Positions 1 to 8,113 of a stretch of 34,072 nt of DNA are shown one piece after another. Source of the stretch: Oscillospiraceae bacterium (lineage in GTDB: Bacteria > Bacillota > Clostridia > Oscillospirales > Ruminococcaceae). The notes under the pieces were generated by a model. That model made no database searches, was not told the origin of the DNA, and worked only from the letters and a program-made list of their open reading frames with translations. Made by a program: the position numbers and the translations under genes. Every line of letters begins with the position of its first letter. The stretch's first letter is position 1. Where the stretch lies: assembly GCA_017436125.1 (NCBI GenBank), contig JAFSDS010000076.1:1-34072 (forward strand), read 5' to 3'.

Positions 1-130
1 ACTTACCCTTTCCGCAACCATTGAAGAAGCGATAAACGGCGAAATCGGTCCCGACCCGGAACCGGAAATTATTCCTGTTGAAGATATTCCCGCCGTTGTA
101 AGAAAATATATCCCCGGCGGTGAAAAATAA
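1..130 (+). CDS. C-terminal end of an unidentified protein (partial)
   Basis: An open frame enters from the left edge and ends at TAA 128-130. It gives about 42 residues ending in IPAVVRKYIPGGEK, with an acidic, proline-rich stretch (GPDPEPEIIPVED) before the end. Codon use matches the neighbouring genes, which supports real coding. It does not look like the C-terminus of PheS, the usual partner upstream of pheT, so pheS is either further upstream or elsewhere. I do not recognise the family. Confidence 0.55.
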   Translation, partial: LTLSATIEEAINGEIGPDPEPEIIPVEDIPAVVRKYIPGGEK

Positions 131-134
131 ATAA

Positions 135-291
135 TTACCTCCCTTGCCTAAAGGGAGGGGGACCGTTGCCGTATGGCACGGTGGAGGGATCCCTTTACCG
201 AAAACGTTCCTTTTAAAAAAACGGCGGGATATCATCGAAAGAATCCCCCAGTCAGCTTCGCTGACAGCCCCCTTTAGGCAAGGGGGCCTAA
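135..291. mobile_element. MITE-like multi-hairpin inverted-repeat element
   Basis: The two ends are inverted copies of each other: the left end reads CCCTTGCCTAAAGGG (141-155), and the right end, read on the other strand, carries the same core (about 268-286). Each end is also a hairpin by itself. Two more hairpins lie inside: ACCGTTGCC/GGCACGGT at 162-182 and GTCAGC-TTC-GCTGAC at 251-265. It is bordered by TTA/TAA, which could be the target site. There is no coding capacity; short open frames through it are chance. From memory, similar non-coding repeats are common in gut Clostridia; a copy count was not possible here. It separates the upstream gene from pheT. Confidence 0.65.
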
Positions 292-313
292 TAAACGTAA
301 AGAAGGTTAAACA

Positions 314-2695
314 ATGGATTTATCTCTCAGATGGCTTGCCGACTATGTTGATACCGGCGTCACCCCCAAACAGTTCTGTGACGCCATGACCATGTCCGGC
401 TCCAAAGTCGAATGCTATAATACCGAAGCCGACTATATCTCCAATGTTGTTGTCGGTAAAATTCTTAAAATCGAAAAACACCCCGATGCCGATAAGCTCC
501 AGATCTGCCAGATCGATATCGGCAAAGAGGAACCCATCCAGATCGTTACCGCCGCACAGAATGTTTACGAGGGCATGCTTGTTCCCGCCGCTCTTGATAA
601 CTCCACCCTTGCCGGCGGAATCAAAATTAAAAAAGGAAAACTCCGCGGCGTTCCCTCCAACGGCATGATGTGCTCCGTTGCAGAACTCGGCGTCACCGTT
701 CATGATTTCCCCTATGCCATCGAAGACGGCATTATGGATATCCAGGAAGACTGCAAACCCGGCGATGACATCAGAACCGCTCTTGGTCTTAACGACACCA
801 CCGTTGAGTTTGAAATCACTTCCAACCGTCCGGACTGCCTTTCCGTCCTCGGTCTTGCAAGAGAAGCAGCCGCAACCTTTGGCAAAGAACTTCATATGCC
901 GGAAGTTAAAATCGAAAACGAAACCGGCGACATCAATGAACTTCTTTCCGTTGAAGTTAAAAATCCCACCCTCTGCCGCCGCTACGTTGCAAGAATGATC
1001 AAAAACATCAAGATCGCTCCCTCTCCCAGATGGATGCGTGAAAGACTTCGTGCAAGCGGCGTTCGCCCTATCAACAACCTTGTTGACATTACCAACTACG
1101 TAATGCTTGAATACGGCCAGCCCATGCACGCTTTTGACTATAAATATCTTAAAGGCAACAAAATCGTTGTAAGAAACGCAGAAGAGGGCGAAAGCATCAT
1201 GACCCTTGACGGCGTTGAAAGAAAACTCTCTCCCGAAATGCTCTGCATCTGCGATGCGGAAAAGCCCTCCTGCGTTGCAGGCGTTATGGGTGGCGAATAC
1301 AGCGGCATCCAGGACGACACCAACATGGTCGTTTTTGAATCTGCTTCCTTCCTCGGTTCTTCCGTAAGAACCACCGCAAAAAAACTCGGCATGAGAACCG
1401 AATCTTCCGGCCGTTTTGAGAAAAACCTCGACTCCAGAATGTGCATGCCCGCCATTGAAAGAGCCTGCCAGCTTGTTGAAATGCTCGGCGCAGGCGAAGT
1501 TATCGGCGGATATATCGATATCGATAACGAAGGCGACGAACCCTATACCATCGAATTCTGCCCCGAATGGATCAACCGCTTCCTCGGAATTGAACTTGAA
1601 GCAGAAAAAATGATCGAGATCCTTGAAAAAATCGGCTATAAAGTTGAAAACAACCTTATCACCGTTCCTTCCTTCCGCGTTGGCGATACCCGTCACAAAG
1701 CTGACATTGCCGAAGAGATCGCACGTTTCTACGGCTATGACGTAATCCCGAACACCGCTGTAAAAGGCGCTTCCCAGGGTGCTCTTACCCTTCGCCAGCA
1801 GTTTGAGAAAAAGCTCTCCCGCCTTCTTATGGCAAACGGCTGCTATGAAGTTCAGACCTATTCTTTCATCAGCCCCAAATATTACGACAAAATCGAGCTT
1901 CCGGAAGATTCCGAACTTCGCAGAAGCGTTGTTATCACCAACCCCCTCGGCGAAGATACTTCCGTTATGAGAACTACCTGCATCCCTTCCATGCTTGAAG
2001 TTGTTGCAAGAAACTATAACAACCGCAACGTTGCCGGACGCTTCTTTGAACTTGGAACCATCTATCTTCCCGCGGAATCCGCTGATATCCTTCCGGAAGA
2101 AAGAGGAGTTGCTGTAATCGGTTCCTATGGCGAAAAAGAAGACTTCTTTGCCATGAAGGGCATTGTTCTCGAGGCTCTTGATAAACTCGGCGTTTACGGC
2201 GTTGAATTTACCGCTAACAAAGAGAATCCCACCTTCCACCGCGGAAGATGCGCAGATATCTCCCTCGGCGGCAAAAAGATCGGTGAGATCGGCGAGATCG
2301 CTCCCGCAGTTCTTGAAAACTACGGCATCGGAACCCGCGCATACGTCACCACCCTTGATATCGCAGATATCTTTGACGCAAGAATCGTTGAAAAGAAATT
2401 TAAACCCACCCCGAAGTTCCCCGCATCCACCCGTGACCTTGCTATCATCTGTGATGACGAACTTCCGGCTGCTTCTCTCGAAAAAGCAATTCGTGCCGGC
2501 GCAGGCAAACTTCTTGAAAAAGTTGAACTCTTTGACGTTTACAAAGGTTCTTCCATTGCAGAAGGCAAAAAGAGCGTTGCTTATACCATGACTCTCCGCG
2601 CTGCGGACCGCACCCTTACCGTTGAGGAATGCGACCGCGCAGTTAACAAAGTTCTTAAAGAACTTGCAAACATCGGCGCAGAGCTCAGAAGCTGA
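314..2695 (+). CDS. pheT: Phenylalanine--tRNA ligase beta subunit
   Basis: Beta chain of the cytoplasmic (PheST)2 enzyme that charges tRNA-Phe. At 793 residues it has the full bacterial length (about 795). The N-terminus carries the tRNA-binding OB domain (around residues 40-150, with HPDADKLQICQIDIG). A B3/B4 core follows with EFEITSNRPDCLSVLGLARE and the editing region, then the B5 and core domains. The last ~95 residues (KPTPKFPASTRDLAII onward) are the FDX-ACB domain that binds the tRNA anticodon region. The start follows an AGAAGG site at 304-309. No pheS is visible immediately upstream; a repeat element lies there instead. From codon 4 to the stop I find no TTA, CTA or TCA codon, which leaves a very long open antisense frame. 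Confidence 0.97.
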   Translation: MDLSLRWLADYVDTGVTPKQFCDAMTMSGSKVECYNTEADYISNVVVGKILKIEKHPDADKLQICQIDIGKEEPIQIVTAAQNVYEGMLVPAALDNSTLAGGIKIKKGKLRGVPSNGMMCSVAELGVTVHDFPYAIEDGIMDIQEDCKPGDDIRTALGLNDTTVEFEITSNRPDCLSVLGLAREAAATFGKELHMPEVKIENETGDINELLSVEVKNPTLCRRYVARMIKNIKIAPSPRWMRERLRASGVRPINNLVDITNYVMLEYGQPMHAFDYKYLKGNKIVVRNAEEGESIMTLDGVERKLSPEMLCICDAEKPSCVAGVMGGEYSGIQDDTNMVVFESASFLGSSVRTTAKKLGMRTESSGRFEKNLDSRMCMPAIERACQLVEMLGAGEVIGGYIDIDNEGDEPYTIEFCPEWINRFLGIELEAEKMIEILEKIGYKVENNLITVPSFRVGDTRHKADIAEEIARFYGYDVIPNTAVKGASQGALTLRQQFEKKLSRLLMANGCYEVQTYSFISPKYYDKIELPEDSELRRSVVITNPLGEDTSVMRTTCIPSMLEVVARNYNNRNVAGRFFELGTIYLPAESADILPEERGVAVIGSYGEKEDFFAMKGIVLEALDKLGVYGVEFTANKENPTFHRGRCADISLGGKKIGEIGEIAPAVLENYGIGTRAYVTTLDIADIFDARIVEKKFKPTPKFPASTRDLAIICDDELPAASLEKAIRAGAGKLLEKVELFDVYKGSSIAEGKKSVAYTMTLRAADRTLTVEECDRAVNKVLKELANIGAELRS

Positions 2696-2701
2696 TAAAC
2701 C

Positions 2702-2730
2702 AAAAGGGCAGGCGAAAGCCTGCCCTTTTT
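2702..2730 (+). terminator. Intrinsic terminator after pheT
   Basis: AAAGGGCAGGC-GAAA-GCCTGCCCTTT stem with a T run, starting seven bases after the pheT stop codon. The nitroreductase start follows 20 bases later with no promoter visible between, so the downstream gene may depend on read-through. Confidence 0.85.
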
Positions 2731-2750
2731 CAACAGAAAGGAGAAATATT

Positions 2751-3263
2751 ATGGATGCAATGGAAAACCTTTTGACCAGAAGAAGCTGCAGAAAATATAC
2801 CGAACAGCAGGTTCCGGATGAGCTTCTCGATAAGGTTCTTGAAGCAGGAACTTTTGCCGCCAGCGGTATGAACCGCCAGAGCACTTATCTTGTTGCGGTG
2901 CGCGATAAAGAAACCCGTGACCTTCTTTCAAAAATTAACGGCGAAGTCATCGGCCGCGAGGGCGACCCTTTTTACGGTGCACCCTGCGTTGTTGTTGTTC
3001 TTGCCGCTCCGGATCCCACTTATCTTGAGGACGGAAGCCTTGTTATAGGCAACCTCATGAATGCCGCCCACGCCCTCGGCCTTGGTTCCTGCTGGGTCCA
3101 CAGAGCAAAACAGACATTTGAACTCCCCGTAGGAAAAGAACTTCTTGCAAAATGGGGCCTTCCGGAAAATCTTATCGGCATCGGCAACTGCATCCTCGGC
3201 TATGAAGCGGAAGAACCCGCAGAAAAACCGAGAAAAGAAGGAAGAATCATAAAAATAGACTAA
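2751..3263 (+). CDS. Nitroreductase family protein
   Basis: Predicted FMN-dependent oxidoreductase of the nitroreductase fold, 170 residues, cytoplasmic. The N-terminal RRSCRKY motif (phosphate contacts to FMN), the AGTFAASGMNRQ segment and the GLGSCWVH motif in the second half are all typical. The physiological substrate cannot be told from sequence; homologues reduce nitro compounds, quinones or enones with NAD(P)H. The start at 2751 is chosen because AAAGGAG lies at 2737-2743. The frame is open further upstream, but only through the end of pheT and its terminator. It is a compact member of the family (often 170-220 residues). Confidence 0.9.
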   Translation: MDAMENLLTRRSCRKYTEQQVPDELLDKVLEAGTFAASGMNRQSTYLVAVRDKETRDLLSKINGEVIGREGDPFYGAPCVVVVLAAPDPTYLEDGSLVIGNLMNAAHALGLGSCWVHRAKQTFELPVGKELLAKWGLPENLIGIGNCILGYEAEEPAEKPRKEGRIIKID

Positions 3264-3307
3264 AAATGGGTGAATAATATCCACCTCTGCAGTTTTTATG
3301 TTAGGAT

Positions 3308-3340
3308 AAAAAAAGCCCCGCCGAACGGCAGGGCTTTTTT
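3308..3340. terminator. Bidirectional terminator between convergent genes
   Basis: AAAAAAGCCC...GGGCTTTTTT hairpin with an inner GCCG/CGGC stem, flanked by A and T runs. It can serve both the nitroreductase (plus) and the amidohydrolase (minus), whose stop codon is at 3343-3345. Confidence 0.85.
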
Positions 3341-3342
3341 GT

Positions 3343-4887
3343 TTATCTGAATATTCCGCGGATAACCTGTTTTATCGGGTTTTCTGTAAGATCTTCATAA
3401 GGTCTTCCGCCCAGAAGGAGCTGTTTTACCTCAAGGGTGTTCAATTCCTCCGGTTTTACCTCATAAGGATTTTTTGAAAGGATGACCATATCGGCGATTT
3501 TTCCGACCTCGAGGCTTCCCCTTTCCTTTTCGTCAAAAGTCTGGTGATATCCGTTATAGGTACACATTTTGAGCGCATCCTGAACCGGAAGGGATTCTTT
3601 TCCGTTATTACAGATTTTATATATCCAGTTGATGGGGTCCGGATCGGTGCACGGTCCGTCGGAACCGACGCTCATCACGATATTGTGGTCTGCATAGGTT
3701 TTGAAAGGATTGAGTTTTTCCGCTCTGCTTCCAAGGATGCGTTCAAGATAATCATTCGGCTCCTGGGGCCAGTCGATAAAGGCGCTCTGTATCGCAAGAC
3801 CGATTTTGTATTCCTCACAGATCTTTATGCCCTCTTCCGTAGGCAGACAGGCATGGATAATGGTATGGCGGTGATCCTCCCTAGGAAAATCATCAATGGC
3901 CGCTTTAAGCGCGCGGGTTGCCTGGTCAAATGCCTCATCACCAATGGCGTGCATCTCTATCTGGAGACCTGCTCTGTTTGCCTTTTTGCAAAAATCGATA
4001 ACCTTTTCATCGGAATAATAGAGCACGCCCCTGTTTTCCGTTCCCTCATAGGGCTCGAGCATTGCTGCGTCTTCGGAACCGAAGCAGCCGTCCAGTGCTG
4101 TTGCAAAACAGCCTCCTATACGCGGAAGGCCGAGTTTTTTTACCTTTTTAACGTCCATGGTCTGGAAGAAAACACGGAGCTGAAGGCCGTTTTTAAGGCC
4201 TTTTCCGAACCAGTTTTCCATGGAAACATCCATATCAAGAGGAAAACCGACTCCGCTTACGGTATGTATCATGCCGATACCCTTGGATGCCATGTGGTCC
4301 GCGGCATTCTGCATATTTTTCAGAAGCTTTGGAATAGATACGGAATTGGTGACATAGTCGGAAACAGTAAAAAACGCTTCCTGGTTCATCTCTCCGCTTT
4401 CTTCATGGTATCCGCGAAGGTTCTTTGCCTTTTCGCGTATTTTTTCAAGGAGCTTTGTATTTATAACGCAGGTATGGCCGTCGTATTTTACCATAAAGAG
4501 GGGGCGGTCCGGACAGACTTCATCAAGCTGTTTTCTTGTTACAAAATGCTTTTCCAAAACGGAATGGGGCGAAGCGCCAAAGGCAATTACCAGCTTGTCA
4601 TCACATTTTGCAACAAACTCCCGGAGCATGGAAAGGATCTCGTCGTTGCTCTTTGCGTCGGCAACATTAAGTCCCGCATAGAAAGTGGCATAGCTTGCAA
4701 AATGTATATGGCTGTCTGTAAAAGCGGGGATAAGCGCTTTTTCGCCAAGGTCTATCCTTTCATAGTTCTCATATTCTTTCGGAAGCTCGTTTCCGGTATA
4801 AACTATCTTTCCATCGGATTCCGCAAGATAGCGAAAAACGCTGTTTTCACCGTCGCAGGTAAGTATTGTACCTTCATAAACTTTCAT
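3343..4887 (-). CDS. Amidohydrolase family 3 (YtcJ-like) metal-dependent hydrolase
   Basis: Predicted zinc-dependent hydrolase of the amidohydrolase superfamily, 514 residues. The N-terminal beta-sandwich leads into IPAFTDSHIHF, where H60 and H62 are the first metal ligands. Later ligands are seen in EMHAIGDEAFD and HTIIHACLPT, and the catalytic aspartate in VGSDGPCTDPDP near the C-terminus. This is the YtcJ/LAF3-type subgroup, whose substrates are mostly unknown (exoenzyme-like amide or ester hydrolases). No signal peptide, so cytoplasmic. I place the start at ATG 4887, preceded by AAAGAGG; an ATG 33 bases upstream lies right at the promoter and lacks a ribosome site. Confidence 0.88.
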   Translation of the reverse strand: MKVYEGTILTCDGENSVFRYLAESDGKIVYTGNELPKEYENYERIDLGEKALIPAFTDSHIHFASYATFYAGLNVADAKSNDEILSMLREFVAKCDDKLVIAFGASPHSVLEKHFVTRKQLDEVCPDRPLFMVKYDGHTCVINTKLLEKIREKAKNLRGYHEESGEMNQEAFFTVSDYVTNSVSIPKLLKNMQNAADHMASKGIGMIHTVSGVGFPLDMDVSMENWFGKGLKNGLQLRVFFQTMDVKKVKKLGLPRIGGCFATALDGCFGSEDAAMLEPYEGTENRGVLYYSDEKVIDFCKKANRAGLQIEMHAIGDEAFDQATRALKAAIDDFPREDHRHTIIHACLPTEEGIKICEEYKIGLAIQSAFIDWPQEPNDYLERILGSRAEKLNPFKTYADHNIVMSVGSDGPCTDPDPINWIYKICNNGKESLPVQDALKMCTYNGYHQTFDEKERGSLEVGKIADMVILSKNPYEVKPEELNTLEVKQLLLGGRPYEDLTENPIKQVIRGIFR

Positions 4888-4918
4888 AACTGCGCCTCTT
4901 TTCTTTTTTGATAAATAC

Positions 4919-4947
4919 ATTATAGCAAAAAAGCCGGAACAATTAAA
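4919..4947 (-). promoter_or_regulatory. Promoter of the amidohydrolase gene (overlaps a terminator)
   Basis: On the minus strand TTTAAT (4947-4942), 17 bases, then TATAAT (4924-4919) with an extended -10 TGC in front. The -35 box lies in the loop and stem of the terminator hairpin of the upstream lipoprotein gene. Confidence 0.65.
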
Positions 4948-4965
4948 GTTGTTCCGGCTTTTTTA
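4926..4965 (-). terminator. Intrinsic terminator of the lipoprotein gene
   Basis: AAAAAAGCCGGAACAA / TTGTTCCGGCTTTTTT inverted repeat with a five-base loop. It begins seven bases beyond the stop codon of the LRR-like lipoprotein gene on the minus strand. Confidence 0.85.
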
Positions 4966-4971
4966 TTATGT

Positions 4972-5994
4972 TTATGTTCTGGACCAGTCATCCATTATAA
5001 AAATCTTTCCGCCATTTTCAAAAAAGGCTTTGAGTTTTTCTTTCGGAACACCAGTTTCAAGAAGGTCTATTTGAGATACATCCGTTATTTCATCCCGAAC
5101 CGGAACTTCCAGCGGCTGGATGGGGTCAACAGTAAGATAAAGTTCCTCAAGGCTCGGAAGCTTATCAATAAAATCGGAATTTGTGATAAATTCATCGTTG
5201 AGCCAAAGTTCCTTTACGGTTTCCGATGCGGAAAGAGTATCCAGCGTTTCCGCCTTCACATCGCTGTTGAAAACAAGGGATTCCATGGAAAGTTTTTCAA
5301 TTTTGGAAAGATCTCCGGCAAAAGCCTGGAACGAAAGCTTTTTAAGGCTTTTAAGACCTTCAAGCCCTGCAACATTATCGTTTTCTCCGAAGATATAAAC
5401 ATTTTCGACTTCACCGATATCCGCGATTTTTGAAAGGTCTGCATCGCCGTGGACCACAACGGATTTTACGTTCGGGGCGCCGCTGATTTTTGAAATATCA
5501 AAGCCGTATCCGAGTTCAAGATTTTCCGGGCCTTTTCCGATTTTCACTTCGGCCGGAACAGCCTCGAAAGAAAGCCTTGTGCAGCCTTCCGCCGCGGATG
5601 CATCTATCAGAGCCGGGGCATTCCCGTAAAACTGGCAATGCAAAAGATTCTGCAGCTTCGGAATGATAAGTTTTTCATCCTCGCCGTTAAAATCGACCGT
5701 CAGGTCTTTTATGTATTCGCAGCCGGAAAGTCCGGAAAGGTCAATAACAGCGCCGGGTTCCGTAAGGCTTGACGTTGCTATTTCAACATATCCTTCTCCG
5801 TTATCGGTTATCCTTGTTTTTGCAGGAACGGAAAGTTCATATTCCGTTCCGTCAATCATAAACACTGCGGGGCCGGCCGGTTCTTCCGTTTGTTCCTCCG
5901 GCAAAGGCATCGGTCCGACAAAAGGCTCATCTTCATGACAGGCGCACAAAAGCGCGAACATCAAAACAATCAGAAACAAAAGAAATTTTTTCAC
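4972..5994 (-). CDS. Lipoprotein with degenerate leucine-rich-repeat-like region
   Basis: Secreted, lipid-anchored surface protein of 340 residues with no recognised enzyme domain. The signal peptide KKFLLFLIVLMFALLCAC has a lipobox LCAC, with the lipidated Cys followed by acidic residues. Repeated beta-strand units of the type 'L..L.F.....LS' (for example KSLKKLSFQAFAGDLSKIEK and LPSLEELYLTVDPIQPL) suggest a curved LRR-like solenoid. The start is taken as GTG 5994 because GAGGGGAGA precedes it at good distance; an upstream ATG would put a charged extension before the signal peptide. It lies 67 bases after the DUF2807-like lipoprotein gene, probably in one transcript. Its ligand is unknown. 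Confidence 0.75.
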   Translation of the reverse strand: MKKFLLFLIVLMFALLCACHEDEPFVGPMPLPEEQTEEPAGPAVFMIDGTEYELSVPAKTRITDNGEGYVEIATSSLTEPGAVIDLSGLSGCEYIKDLTVDFNGEDEKLIIPKLQNLLHCQFYGNAPALIDASAAEGCTRLSFEAVPAEVKIGKGPENLELGYGFDISKISGAPNVKSVVVHGDADLSKIADIGEVENVYIFGENDNVAGLEGLKSLKKLSFQAFAGDLSKIEKLSMESLVFNSDVKAETLDTLSASETVKELWLNDEFITNSDFIDKLPSLEELYLTVDPIQPLEVPVRDEITDVSQIDLLETGVPKEKLKAFFENGGKIFIMDDWSRT

Positions 5995-6061
5995 AAAAAC
6001 ATCTCCCCTCTGATATAGTAGTGTTCTTTTCGGCCTTTTTTGTTGCATTGATTTTTAAAAA

Positions 6062-6862
6062 TCAGCCTCCATAAACGGTTTTTGATGCCTGCTCAACATC
6101 CGTAAGGCCGCCGGAGATATTCTCCACAAGGGGGTCGCCGTAATATTTAAGGGTACCCACACCGTCGATATCCGCAAGAAGTCTGTCCGTTACGGAAATT
6201 TCGGCGCTTCCGGCGCCGCTGATTTCAACTTCGGCATTTTTACAAACAAGGCTTTTTGCGTCAATGCTTCCGGCGCCGTTCAGCTCCATATCAAATCTTT
6301 CCGTTTTTCCGGAAAGATCCATAGAAGCCGCACCGTTAACATCGATTTCAACACCGGCCGCATCGATGTTATAAGCATAGATATCCGCGCCTCCGGTAAT
6401 ATCAAAGGAAAGTACCTTGGAACAGGATGCATCCATCTCAACGCTTATTCCGCCGGAAATATCAATGTCCTCGATATTTGCATAAACGGTTATTTCAAAT
6501 TCATCCGCAACAAAGTTTCTCTGCTTCGGAAGAGAAATGTCTATGTCCGCACCTTTTACCTCAATTTTAAAACCGTAGTCATCCATGGCCGCAGGATATC
6601 TTGCCACTACCTTTGTTTCATCGGAAGGAACGATTTTTATAGCAGCTTTTGGAGTATTGGTAAAGCTGATATTTTCAAAATCGAGGCTTTTTGCCTTGAC
6701 GTTATTGGCGGAAACAACAGTAACTTCTTTTGTTTCTCCCCTGACGTCATTCGGCTTTACCGCATCGACCACCTGGTTGACTCCATTCATATCAAAAGAA
6801 CAGCCTGCAAGCAAAAAAGCGCATAAAATAAAGCAAAACGCGGTTTTTATAATTCTATTCAA
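6062..6862 (-). CDS. Lipoprotein with DUF2807-like (GIN domain) beta-helix
   Basis: Lipid-anchored surface protein, 266 residues. The signal peptide ends in the lipobox LLAGC. The mature part has the hallmark of DUF2807 'auto-transporter adhesin head' proteins: short repeated strands with small residues, such as DISGGISVEMDASCSKVLS, DITGGADIYAYNIDAAG, DVNGAASMDLSGKTERF and EISGAGSAEISVTDR, ending in DGVGTLKYYGDP. Such domains form right-handed beta-helices; their function in Firmicutes is not established. ATG 6862 is preceded by GGGAGGTG (about 12 bases away). It is the first gene of a two-lipoprotein unit. Confidence 0.82.
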   Translation of the reverse strand: MNRIIKTAFCFILCAFLLAGCSFDMNGVNQVVDAVKPNDVRGETKEVTVVSANNVKAKSLDFENISFTNTPKAAIKIVPSDETKVVARYPAAMDDYGFKIEVKGADIDISLPKQRNFVADEFEITVYANIEDIDISGGISVEMDASCSKVLSFDITGGADIYAYNIDAAGVEIDVNGAASMDLSGKTERFDMELNGAGSIDAKSLVCKNAEVEISGAGSAEISVTDRLLADIDGVGTLKYYGDPLVENISGGLTDVEQASKTVYGG

Positions 6863-6888
6863 AGGCCTTGCACCTCCCTATTTATATA

Positions 6889-6917
6889 ATTATAAGTATT
6901 ATATTTCAATTTCTAAA
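6889..6917 (-). promoter_or_regulatory. Probable promoter of the two-lipoprotein unit
   Basis: On the minus strand TTTAGA (6917-6912), 17 bases, TATAAT (6894-6889), then about 10 bases to the ribosome site. Several overlapping TATAAT-like boxes make the exact choice uncertain. Confidence 0.45.
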
Positions 6918-6937
6918 ATATATATTTTGTGTTTTTA

Positions 6938-8113
6938 TCAGGCTTCGATATCCTTCCAGAAACTTTCTCCGGCGGTTTCGGATTCGGTTATACCGAACAT
7001 TTCAAGAATGGTTTTGGACTGGTCCGCATAGCATTTTCTTGTTCCGAGGTTGGTTCCGGCTTTGATGCCTTTTCCGTAAACAAGAAGCGGAATATATTCT
7101 CTGGAATGGTCTGTGGAAGGGGTTGCCGGATCACAGCCGTGGTCCGCGGTTATCATAAGAACATCGTCATCATTAAGTTTTTCCATAAATCCGCCAAGCC
7201 ATTCGTCAAATTCTGAAAGAGCGTTTGCATAGCCTTCCGCGTCGTTGCGGTGGCCATAGACCATATCGAAGTCAACAAGGTTGATGAAGCAAAGACCGGT
7301 AAAATCTTTTTCAACAAGCTCGGAGGTTCTTTCCATACCTATTTTGTTGGGGCCGGTACGGTATGTTTCGGAAACGCCTTTTCCGGCAAAGATATCATAT
7401 ATTTTTCCAACACCGATGGTTGCAAAACCGTTTTTCATAAGAACATCAAGAGCGGTATCCTTTGGCGGAACGAGAGAAAAATCATGGCGGCCGCTGGTTC
7501 TGTAATAATCCGGGTATTCGCCTTTAAAGGGTCTTGCGATAACGCGTCCGACACCGTGTTTTCCCTGAAGGAAGGCGCGGGATTTTTCGCAGATTTCATA
7601 AAGTTTTTCAAGAGGAATAATGTCCTCGTGTGCAGCAACCTGGAATACGCTGTCTGCGGAGGTATATACAATGGGTTTTCCGGTTTCAACATGTTCTTTT
7701 CCGTAATCCATGATAAGCTGGGTTCCGCTGTATGGTTTGTTGCAAAGTATATCAAGGCCGGTGGCCTCTTTAAACTGATCAATTACCTCATCCGGGAAAC
7801 CTTCCGGATAGGTTGGAAAAGCCTGTTCGGAAACAAGACCCGCAAGCTCCCAGTGACCGGTAGTGGTATCTTTTCCAAGGCTTACTTCGTTAAGGCGGCA
7901 GAATGCACCTTTTGGTGCACCGCATTTATCAATGCAGGAAACACCGTCGATATTTCCAAGTCCAAGGCTTATCATGTTCGGAATATTAAGTTTTCCGCTG
8001 GCGGCGCAGGCCGCAAGGGTGTTGCTGCCCTCATCGCCGAAGGCTGCTGCATCCGGAAGCTCGCCAACTCCAAAGGAATCCAGTACTATCCAAAAAACGC
8101 GTTTTGTTTTCAT
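6938..8113 (-). CDS. deoB: Phosphopentomutase
   Basis: Mn-dependent cytoplasmic enzyme that interconverts ribose or deoxyribose 1-phosphate and 5-phosphate in nucleoside salvage; it belongs to the alkaline phosphatase superfamily. At 391 residues it has the usual length. Visible motifs are VLDSFGVGELPDA at the N-terminus (first metal aspartate), GKDTTTGHWEL with the catalytic threonine, DFDMVYGHRND, and ITADHGCDP with STDHSREYIP near the C-terminus. ATG 8113 follows AGAAAGGAG. Its first codon overlaps the stop of the upstream permease gene (ATGA), so the two are co-transcribed. No other deo genes are adjacent. Confidence 0.96.
   Translation of the reverse strand: MKTKRVFWIVLDSFGVGELPDAAAFGDEGSNTLAACAASGKLNIPNMISLGLGNIDGVSCIDKCGAPKGAFCRLNEVSLGKDTTTGHWELAGLVSEQAFPTYPEGFPDEVIDQFKEATGLDILCNKPYSGTQLIMDYGKEHVETGKPIVYTSADSVFQVAAHEDIIPLEKLYEICEKSRAFLQGKHGVGRVIARPFKGEYPDYYRTSGRHDFSLVPPKDTALDVLMKNGFATIGVGKIYDIFAGKGVSETYRTGPNKIGMERTSELVEKDFTGLCFINLVDFDMVYGHRNDAEGYANALSEFDEWLGGFMEKLNDDDVLMITADHGCDPATPSTDHSREYIPLLVYGKGIKAGTNLGTRKCYADQSKTILEMFGITESETAGESFWKDIEA

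Noticed and set aside
144-389. 81-residue frame running through the inverted-repeat element into pheT
   Set aside because: It crosses hairpin repeats and overlaps pheT in another frame; no ribosome site.
2622-2750. N-terminal extension of the nitroreductase
   Set aside because: It lies within pheT and its terminator; AAAGGAG before 2751 fixes the start.
320-2884. 854-residue open frame on the minus strand opposite pheT
   Set aside because: It is the in-phase complement of pheT and is open only because pheT avoids TTA, CTA and TCA codons. It has no ribosome site and no recognisable domain.
3544-4911. 455-residue open frame on the plus strand opposite the amidohydrolase
   Set aside because: Same phase-aligned codon-bias effect; low-complexity F/K/C-rich translation, no motif.
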